A stretch of 15,179 nt of DNA from an uncultured Bacteroidales bacterium (GTDB lineage Bacteria; Bacteroidota; Bacteroidia; Bacteroidales; Muribaculaceae): positions 1-15,179 of the forward strand of contig UQMZ01000062.1 of NCBI GenBank assembly GCA_900542185.1, given 5' to 3'. The notes below the pieces were generated by a model. The model saw only the letters and a program-made list of their open reading frames with translations, was not told where the DNA came from and did not search any database. Below, piece after piece: positions 1-5,380 of this stretch. Made by a program: the position numbers and the translations under genes. Numbering within the stretch: the first letter of the stretch is position 1; every line of letters starts with the position of its first letter.

Positions 1-174
1 AGTAGCGCAGGCTGTCCCAGCCGCGAAAATAGTAGCGCAGGCTGTCCCAGCCGCGAAAATAGTAGCGCAGGCTGTCCCAGCCGCGCACAGAAAATGACTA
101 AAGTCCTTATAATAAAAATTTCAATAGGCATTTTGTCCGTGTTTTATGCGCGGCTGGGGACAGCCTGCGCTACT
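1..174. repeat. REP-like repeat cluster: three direct copies and one inverted copy
   Basis: A 30-base unit starting AGTAGCGCAGGCTGTCCC is present at 1-30 and 31-60; a third copy (core 61-85) diverges after the core. An inverted copy with one extra G lies at 148-174. Each core contains a short imperfect palindrome (GGCTG-TCC-CAGCC), as in bacterial REP elements. Copies 61-86 and 148-174 could pair into a long hairpin around a 61-base AT-rich spacer, whose ends are themselves weakly inverted. The first copy touches the window edge, so the array may extend left. No transposase of the REP-associated type is visible here. The repeat structure is directly seen; the REP assignment is inferred. Confidence 0.85.
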
Positions 175-384
175 AATCCATGCCGGCGGATGCCTAAGTG
201 GTGATGGCTTTGTCAATACGGGCCTTTCATTTCAGACATTTCAAGTGCTTTCATAGTTACTCTCCGGATATTGAAGCCCAATTGGATTTTAAAATGAAAG
301 AACCGTAAATAGTCGATTTTATGCATTTAAATTTCGGGTTATGTCTAAAAATAATTATATTTGCACCTGAAGACAACAGACCAA
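175..384. other. Intergenic region upstream of the zeta-like gene
   Basis: This stretch of about 210 bases has no convincing gene. It separates the repeat cluster from the toxin-like gene and becomes AT-rich toward its right end, where the promoter described separately lies. Nothing else could be supported in it. Confidence 0.6.
332..363 (+). promoter_or_regulatory. Bacteroidetes-type promoter of the zeta-like gene
   Basis: TATATTTG at 356-363 matches the Bacteroidetes -7 consensus TAnnTTTG exactly. A TTTCGG at 332-337 sits at roughly the distance expected for the -33 element but is a weak match to TTTG. Transcription would start near 368-372, giving a leader of only about 15 bases before the ATG at 385. 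This placement argues against the upstream TTG at 361, which lies inside the -7 box. Confidence 0.65.
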
Positions 385-945
385 ATGCCAAATCTCTATA
401 TAATAGCCGGATGTAATGGGGCTGGTAAAACAACAGCTTCGTTCAACGTATTGCCTCAGATTTTAAATTGCAGGGAGTTTGTAAATGCCGATGAGATCGC
501 CAAGGGTATTTCTCCATTTGCTCCTGAGACTGTTGCCATTCAGGCTGGGAAACTTATGCTGGAACGAATTGATACATTGTTGTCAGAACACGTATCTTTT
601 GCTATTGAGACCACTTTAGCCACACGAAGCTATCAATCGTTGGTACGAAAAGCCAAGAGTCTGAGTTATACGGTTCATCTATTGTTTTTTTGGCTTGAAT
701 CTCCTGAAGTTGCTTGCAGCCGTGTTGAGAAACGAGTATCGGAAGGAGGTCATAATATCTCGACAGATGTAATTTTTAGGAGGTATTATGCAGGTTTAAA
801 TAATCTATTTAAGATTTTTATGCCTATTGTTGATTATTGGGCGTTATATGATAATAATCTTCAACCCAAACTTGTTGCTGACAACTCTGGTATATTTGAA
901 AAAAATTTGTATAATAGAATAAAGAATAGTTATGTCGGAGACTGA
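385..945 (+). CDS. Zeta-toxin-like P-loop kinase (COG4185-type), putative toxin
   Basis: The protein is about 186 residues long. The ATG at 385 is chosen because the alternative TTG at 361 lies within the -7 promoter box. Visible features are a Walker A motif GCNGAGKT ending near residue 16, the NADEIA segment with Asp36, the AIETT segment with Glu75, an arginine-rich RVEKRV at 113-118, GGH at 121-123 and RRYY at 132-135. These match the order of motifs in zeta-toxin-like kinases, whose best-studied members phosphorylate UDP-N-acetylglucosamine. Whether this protein uses that substrate cannot be told from sequence; many members of this small family are uncharacterised. It overlaps the next gene by 14 bases, suggesting coupled translation. 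Sampled lines are AT-rich (15 of 60 G+C at 781-840, 24 of 60 at 541-600) against about 57% in nth, consistent with acquisition by transfer. An intact reading frame and motif set suggest it is functional. Confidence 0.8.
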   Translation: MPNLYIIAGCNGAGKTTASFNVLPQILNCREFVNADEIAKGISPFAPETVAIQAGKLMLERIDTLLSEHVSFAIETTLATRSYQSLVRKAKSLSYTVHLLFFWLESPEVACSRVEKRVSEGGHNISTDVIFRRYYAGLNNLFKIFMPIVDYWALYDNNLQPKLVADNSGIFEKNLYNRIKNSYVGD

Positions 946-1120
946 TAAGATTAATATGCGGAACATTCTGAACGAGGCTCTTAAAGAATCGTTCAGGAAA
1001 ATGTTGGATCAAAAAAAGAAATTAGGTCAATCTATTGTTACAGTTGATCAAAACGGCAATCCAATTGTATTGACTGCCGAAGAAGCTGAACGGATTGTAA
1101 TCCAGTCCGGTCAAAAATAA
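932..1120 (+). CDS. Small partner of the zeta-like kinase, candidate antitoxin
   Basis: This 62-residue protein starts at an ATG inside the end of the kinase gene (14-base overlap, different frame), so the two are almost certainly co-transcribed. The first half is predicted to be a charged helix (NILNEALKESFRKMLDQKKK). The second half, GQSIVTVDQNGNPIVLTAEEA, looks like a beta-hairpin followed by a short helix. Small proteins of this type often follow COG4185 kinases in Bacteroidetes, but I know of no characterised member. An antitoxin role is inferred from size, overlap and neighbour. The order (kinase first) is the reverse of classical epsilon-zeta. A shorter form could begin at Met9. There is no Shine-Dalgarno sequence; the upstream bases are A-rich. 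Confidence 0.7.
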   Translation: MSETDKINMRNILNEALKESFRKMLDQKKKLGQSIVTVDQNGNPIVLTAEEAERIVIQSGQK

Positions 1121-1130
1121 GTCCAAAAGT

Positions 1131-1176
1131 AAGTCTATTGAGCCCACTTTTATGTAGATCCAATAGACTTTATTTC
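1131..1176. terminator. Hairpin terminator between the convergent zeta-like unit and nth
   Basis: AAGTCTATTG at 1131-1140 pairs perfectly with CAATAGACTT at 1161-1170 (10 bp stem, 20-base loop). On the plus strand it is followed by TATTT. On the minus strand the stem is followed by CTTTTGG. It lies 11 bases after the stop of the small partner gene and about 25 bases beyond the nth stop, so it could end transcription from both sides. Confidence 0.7.
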
Positions 1177-1194
1177 AGTACATTATCGTAATTC

Positions 1195-1884
1195 TTATTT
1201 TTCTTTTTTCGGCTTCATTTTTGCTACGGATTTCGCTTCGAATTCCTTCAGAAAGCGGGGGTAGGATTTGCAGTAGTCGGAGATGAGGCAGCCGTAGCAG
1301 TCGGGGGTGCGGGCCTTGCAGACGTAACGGCCATGCAGTATCAGCCAGTGATGCGCCTTGGGCAACAGCTCGGGCAATATGTGCCGGCACAGGGTCTTCT
1401 CCGTTGATAACGGTGTCTTGGAATTGTTGGTCAGTCCGATGCGGTTGCTGACGCGGAACACGTGCGTGTCCACCGGCATCGCGGCTTCGTTCCACAGCAC
1501 CGCTAACATCACGTTGGCAGTCTTGCGCCCTACTCCCGGCAATGTCACTAATGTGTCTATGTCCTTGGGTATCTCGCCGCCGAATTCCTCCACCAGACGC
1601 TGCGCTACCTTGACCAGCGATTTACTTTTGGCGTTGGGATAGGTCACAGACCGAATAAAGGGATACACATCCTCGGGCGTAGCCGCGGCCAGGTCCTGAA
1701 CCGTCGGGAACCGGTCGAACAATGCCGGCGTGACCATGTTGATACGCTTGTCGGTGCATTGCGCCGACAATATCACGGCTAACAGCAGCTGATACGGGTT
1801 GTCGTAATGCAGCTCCGTCTGCGGCTCCGGTATCGTGGCCGCAAACGTCTCCAGCACTTTGGTGTATCTATCCTTTATGGTCAT
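1195..1884 (-). CDS. nth: Endonuclease III (base-excision repair DNA glycosylase/AP lyase)
   Basis: The 229-residue protein removes oxidised pyrimidines from DNA and cleaves at the resulting abasic site. It shows the helix-hairpin-helix LPGVGRKTANV at 115-125 with catalytic Lys121, the second catalytic residue Asp139 in VDTHVFRV, and a C-terminal [4Fe-4S] cluster motif C-x6-C-x2-C-x5-C at Cys189, 196, 199 and 205. Length is slightly above the E. coli enzyme (211 residues) because of a lysine-rich tail (MKPKKEK). It lies 137 bases downstream of pheS on the same strand, with a large AT-rich inverted repeat between, so co-transcription is uncertain. All diagnostic residues are intact. Confidence 0.97.
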   Translation of the reverse strand: MTIKDRYTKVLETFAATIPEPQTELHYDNPYQLLLAVILSAQCTDKRINMVTPALFDRFPTVQDLAAATPEDVYPFIRSVTYPNAKSKSLVKVAQRLVEEFGGEIPKDIDTLVTLPGVGRKTANVMLAVLWNEAAMPVDTHVFRVSNRIGLTNNSKTPLSTEKTLCRHILPELLPKAHHWLILHGRYVCKARTPDCYGCLISDYCKSYPRFLKEFEAKSVAKMKPKKEK

Positions 1885-1904
1885 GCGTTTAATTAGTTGA
1901 AAGA

Positions 1905-2015
1905 GTTTATAAAGTTAAAAAAGTTTATAAAGTTAAAAAAGTTAAGATAATAGTGCAGATTTTGAAACGTCTACACATTCATCTTAACTTTCTAAACTTT
2001 TTTAACTTTCTAAAC
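1905..2015. repeat. AT-rich tandem and inverted repeat between pheS and nth
   Basis: An 18-base unit (GTTTATAAAGTTAAAAAA) is repeated at 1905-1922 and 1923-1940. The arm 1905-1936 is the inverted complement of 1984-2015 with two mismatches over 32 bases, giving a long hairpin around a loop of about 47 bases. The right arm begins 6 bases after the pheS stop on the minus strand. In the minus-strand transcript the second arm is U-rich, so it may act as a terminator or attenuator for pheS. A MITE-like or simple-sequence origin is also possible. Confidence 0.75.
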
Positions 2016-2021
2016 TATACT

Positions 2022-3047
2022 TTAGTGTGCCGATTCAAATTCCTTGAGGAACCGGACGTCGTTTTCGGAGAACAGGCGCAGATCCTTCACCTTGTATTTC
2101 AGGTTGGCGATACGCTCCACGCCCATGCCGAATGCGTAGCCGCTGTAAACCTCCGGATCTATGCCGCAGTTCTTAAGCACATTGGGGTCGACCATGCCGC
2201 AGCCGAGAATCTCGACCCATCCCGTACCCTTGCAGAGGGCACAGCCCTTGCCGCCGCAGATGTGGCAGCTGATGTCCATCTCGGCGCTCGGCTCGGTGAA
2301 AGGGAAATAACTTGGACGCAGGCGTATACGCGTATCGGGGCCGAACATGCGTCGCGCGAAGCCCAACAGCACCTGCTCCAGATCGGCCATCGACACGTTC
2401 CTGTCGATATACAGGCCCTCCACCTGATGGAAGAAACAGTGGGCGCGCGCCGAGATTGCCTCGTTACGGTAAACGCGTCCGGGACATACTATGCGGATTG
2501 GAGGCTGGGTATGCTCCATGGTGCGCGTCTGTACCGACGAGGTGTGCGTGCGCAGCAGCACGTCGGCCTTCTCCCTGTCGATAAAGAATGTGTCCTGCAT
2601 GTCGCGGGCAGGATGGTCGGGCGGGAAGTTCAGGCTCTCGAACACATGCCAGTCGTCCTCTATTTCCGGACCCTCGGCGATGGTGAATCCCATGGAGCCG
2701 AAAATGGATATTATCTCGTTGCGTACCAGCGTGAGCGGATGGCGTGTGCCGCACGACACCGGCGTTCCGGTGCGCGTCAGGTCCAGATCCACGTCTATGT
2801 CTCCGTCGCTGCTTTCGAAACTTTCCTTCAATGCGTTGATGCGTTCCTGAGCCTCGTTCTTCAGCTCGTTGATCTTCTGACCTATCTCACGCTTAAGTTC
2901 GGCGGGAACGGTGCGGAAGTCCGCCATCAGCGCAGGTATCAAACCTTTCTTGCTCAGGTACTTTATACGCAATTCCTCGACCGCTTCCTTTGTTGCGGCC
3001 GTCTCGTTGGCAAGCTGCTGACGCAGCGTTTCTATCCTCTCTAACAT
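2022..3047 (-). CDS. pheS: Phenylalanine--tRNA ligase alpha subunit
   Basis: The catalytic subunit of the (alpha-beta)2 enzyme that charges tRNA-Phe. I place the start at the ATG ending at 3047 (341 residues, MLERIETLRQQL) because a perfect -7 promoter box lies between it and the upstream in-frame ATG at 3110, and AAAGAG precedes it. The N-terminal 80 residues form the coiled-coil arm. Class II motif 2 (YRNEAISARAHCFFHQ, residues 193-208) and motif 3 (GYAFGMGVERI, 303-313) are present, and SYFPFTEPSAE precedes the active-site strands. An insertion after AEMDIS carries four cysteines (C261, C264, C269, C272; C-x2-C-x4-C-x2-C) that E. coli PheS lacks, which could bind a metal. pheT is not in the window, so the two subunit genes are separated here. 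Confidence 0.97.
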   Translation of the reverse strand: MLERIETLRQQLANETAATKEAVEELRIKYLSKKGLIPALMADFRTVPAELKREIGQKINELKNEAQERINALKESFESSDGDIDVDLDLTRTGTPVSCGTRHPLTLVRNEIISIFGSMGFTIAEGPEIEDDWHVFESLNFPPDHPARDMQDTFFIDREKADVLLRTHTSSVQTRTMEHTQPPIRIVCPGRVYRNEAISARAHCFFHQVEGLYIDRNVSMADLEQVLLGFARRMFGPDTRIRLRPSYFPFTEPSAEMDISCHICGGKGCALCKGTGWVEILGCGMVDPNVLKNCGIDPEVYSGYAFGMGVERIANLKYKVKDLRLFSENDVRFLKEFESAH

Positions 3048-3067
3048 CTCTTTATCGTTTTGCACCG

Positions 3068-3075
3068 CAAATTTA
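3068..3075 (-). promoter_or_regulatory. -7 element of the pheS promoter
   Basis: Read on the minus strand this is TAAATTTG, an exact match to the Bacteroidetes -7 consensus TAnnTTTG. It lies 20 bases upstream of the chosen pheS ATG. No clear -33 TTTG is seen at the canonical spacing; TTTCGG lies near the right position, as in the zeta-like promoter. Confidence 0.65.
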
Positions 3076-3145
3076 ATCATTTTTGGCCACAAACCGAAAT
3101 GCGCGCGCAAAATTCGCCCATAAAATCATCTTTTGGTCGTGCCTT

Positions 3146-3162
3146 AGTAGCGCGGGCTGTCT
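3146..3162 (+). repeat. Truncated solitary copy of the REP-like repeat
   Basis: AGTAGCGCGGGCTGTCT matches the first 17 bases of the unit repeated at 1-85 with one internal difference and a changed last base. The second half of the palindrome is missing. It lies between the pheS promoter and the fimbrial operon terminator, so the repeat family brackets the zeta/nth/pheS block. Confidence 0.65.
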
Positions 3163-3216
3163 GTTCTATTATTCTTTGGCTGTTAGTGCCGGTATTAAAG
3201 GAAAAGGATATGGCAT

Positions 3217-3258
3217 AAAAACAGTTCCCCCTGCGCTGATTGAAAATCAACGCGGGGG
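3217..3258 (-). terminator. Intrinsic terminator of the fimbrial operon
   Basis: CCCCC at 3227-3231 pairs with GGGGG at 3254-3258, continued by GCG (3233-3235) with CGC (3251-3253) and TGATT (3237-3241) with AATCA (3245-3249), with one bulge and one mismatch. On the minus strand the stem is followed by a run of five T (complement of 3217-3221). It starts 26 bases after the stop codon of the last fimbrial gene. Confidence 0.85.
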
Positions 3259-3283
3259 AGACTTATTGAGAACATTCCTTTCC

Positions 3284-5344
3284 TTAGTTATTGCCCTGAG
3301 GGTTAGTCGGTGCGTCCTCGTTACTCATGTCCCAGAGCCAAGGCTGGGTTCCGGTGAAGTCCTTGACCGTTATATCATATTCCAGATAATTGCCGCCATC
3401 GGAATTCTTGAAGTATTTGTTGTAAACCCTGATTTTACCAGCATATCCGGCTGCCAGCGCTTTGATGGTCAGGAATCGCATACGCACACGATGATGACTC
3501 GTGCCGTCAGAATCCTTCACAATCGTTCCGGTAGGATTCTTGAGCGTAAGATCGCTCATATAGTCGGCGTACGTGACTGTCTTGACATACTGAATGGCAT
3601 TCTTTGTTTCGTCAAACAATGATTTGTCCGAACGCACTACAAGAGTACCGATCTTATTGTTTTCGAAGTTCTGGCCTCTTGATTCGGCAACGAACTCGAG
3701 GGGGAACATGGCCTGAGGTATATTCTCTTCCAGATTGAACATCAGCGTGAATGCCGAACCTTGCTCCGTGCCTACGGCATTTTCCCACTCCGCTTCTTTT
3801 GGGTATTTCGTGTTCGAGAACTGAGCACGCGTGTTGTAAGTGCCGGCCCATTCCTGAGGATCTTCGTATATCCATGGATTACGTACTATCACGTTTATGG
3901 TGCGGCCAAGTCCGCTCGTCGGGTCGATGATGATGAACGATGCCTCCTGAGTCTCGCTCCCCGGTGCAGAGGTGGTCAGAGTCACGGAGGAATATCCCTC
4001 GGCATCCGGTGTCGTCTGGTGTGTGACCCCGGTTATCACCGTACCGGTCTTGATGCCTTCTTCAGTCGTGCCATCGGCAGTCTGCGTATAGAATTTCAAT
4101 TGCGAATTGTTATAGACGCCCTGATTCGCGACATTCGGCATGAAACGGTATTTAAACGTGACGGTGCGGTCATTAGGGTCGTTCACCACGAATGTGGTCT
4201 GGTTCACCCACAGCATCTCCTTGCCGTTGCTGATGTTGAGCATCTGGGCAGTCGTGATGTCGAACGAGAAATTGTTCTGCACCACTCCCTTGATGGCGTC
4301 CTCAATCGAACCGTATCCATTGCCCTGCACTCCGGTGACGTTGATATGGTAATCGAAATTTCGCAGCACGTTGTAATAGCGGAAAATCATATCGTCGCCG
4401 GTCTTGCCAAGGTCGAGCTTATAATAGCGCGTACCCGTTACGCCGGTTTTTGTTCCGCTGAAAATTACAACGGTGTTATCGAGCGCACTTACCGGACGCT
4501 CGTAAAGGTATTTTGCAGTCGTTGTAAAATCGGCGGCGGTCGCCGTCGTGCCGATGATGCTTCCTTCCGCGCCAGGATTGACGGGACAATAGCCCGAATA
4601 GCCCGATTTATTGATATCCGTGTAAGTTAGAGGTGTCGCTCCATCGCTGAATGCCGGGAACTCCTGCTTCTCTGAATTCCAGGGAGCCACAGTACCTCTG
4701 CTGGCGCGGTTCAGTACCACGAAACCGGTTAATCTGAAGTTATCTGTAGTCGGTGCGCTTGATGTCATCGACACTTTAGCGAAATTGCGCAGCATCGGCA
4801 CGTGTGTCAGAGATGACTGCACATCTTTCGCCGTCACCCAATTGCCGGCGGCATCCTCGCTGCCGTAACCATAAGACAACTTGACACGCGCCCAGTAAGC
4901 CGGTGTCTCGTTGCCCACAGTCAGGGTCGGAATCACCTGACCCTCGAGTCCGTAGGGAGTCGTCAGATCCGTTCCTCGCGGCACGGCGATAAGATGAAGT
5001 ACCTTAGGCTGGTCACTTTTCACTACCGTCAGCTTGAAGTGCATGTCGCCGTCGGCGTTGACAGTCTCCTCCTCGGCTTCATACACGTTGGCGAGCACAT
5101 TGCCGTCAAGCGGTCCTCCCTTCTCATCGAATTCCGCAATATATAGATGCAGATTCGCATAATCGGGCGCATCCTCGAACGCGCGGGTGTTGGCTATACC
5201 CATCTCGCCGATATTGACGGAAAGGTCGAGCGTCAGCAGGTCGCCATCCTCTACCGGTCCCTCCGGACCGTCAAGAGGACTGTTCGAGCAACCGGCCGCA
5301 ATCGCCAGCACCCCTACCATGCTTATATATCTGAAAAGCCTCAT
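3284..5344 (-). CDS. Fimbrial accessory lipoprotein, DUF4906-like
   Basis: The 686-residue protein has a lipoprotein signal peptide ending in AIAAGC with Cys19, then an N-terminal fimbrillin-like region. NTRA with Arg54 is a candidate maturation cleavage site. LRNFAKV at 185-191 resembles the core strand seen in the other fimbrillins, and LRNFDYHINV at 327-336 followed by GYGSIEDAI resembles DUF4906 proteins. KEMLWVNQTTFVVND (375-389) aligns with YLVLDQTEYVVNN in the 824-residue neighbour, so the two are paralogues over this region. It lacks the lectin-like C terminus of that neighbour and ends in a Gly/Asn/Pro-rich tail. It is the last gene of the operon, 36 bases after the previous one and followed by a strong terminator. 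An exposed accessory or tip subunit role is inferred; no catalytic motif is visible. Confidence 0.8.
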   Translation of the reverse strand: MRLFRYISMVGVLAIAAGCSNSPLDGPEGPVEDGDLLTLDLSVNIGEMGIANTRAFEDAPDYANLHLYIAEFDEKGGPLDGNVLANVYEAEEETVNADGDMHFKLTVVKSDQPKVLHLIAVPRGTDLTTPYGLEGQVIPTLTVGNETPAYWARVKLSYGYGSEDAAGNWVTAKDVQSSLTHVPMLRNFAKVSMTSSAPTTDNFRLTGFVVLNRASRGTVAPWNSEKQEFPAFSDGATPLTYTDINKSGYSGYCPVNPGAEGSIIGTTATAADFTTTAKYLYERPVSALDNTVVIFSGTKTGVTGTRYYKLDLGKTGDDMIFRYYNVLRNFDYHINVTGVQGNGYGSIEDAIKGVVQNNFSFDITTAQMLNISNGKEMLWVNQTTFVVNDPNDRTVTFKYRFMPNVANQGVYNNSQLKFYTQTADGTTEEGIKTGTVITGVTHQTTPDAEGYSSVTLTTSAPGSETQEASFIIIDPTSGLGRTINVIVRNPWIYEDPQEWAGTYNTRAQFSNTKYPKEAEWENAVGTEQGSAFTLMFNLEENIPQAMFPLEFVAESRGQNFENNKIGTLVVRSDKSLFDETKNAIQYVKTVTYADYMSDLTLKNPTGTIVKDSDGTSHHRVRMRFLTIKALAAGYAGKIRVYNKYFKNSDGGNYLEYDITVKDFTGTQPWLWDMSNEDAPTNPQGNN

Positions 5345-5380
5345 AGCTGTTCCTTTATTTCTTTGTATTCTATTCTTAGT

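Noticed and set aside
1..85. CRISPR-like tandem repeats
   Set aside because: Copies are separated by only about five bases (30-base period including the core), spacers are identical, and no cas genes are present.
1953..3044. Long open frame (363 codons) on the plus strand opposite pheS
   Set aside because: Composition artefact antisense to a certain gene; its translation has no recognisable domain and it starts within the AT-rich repeat.
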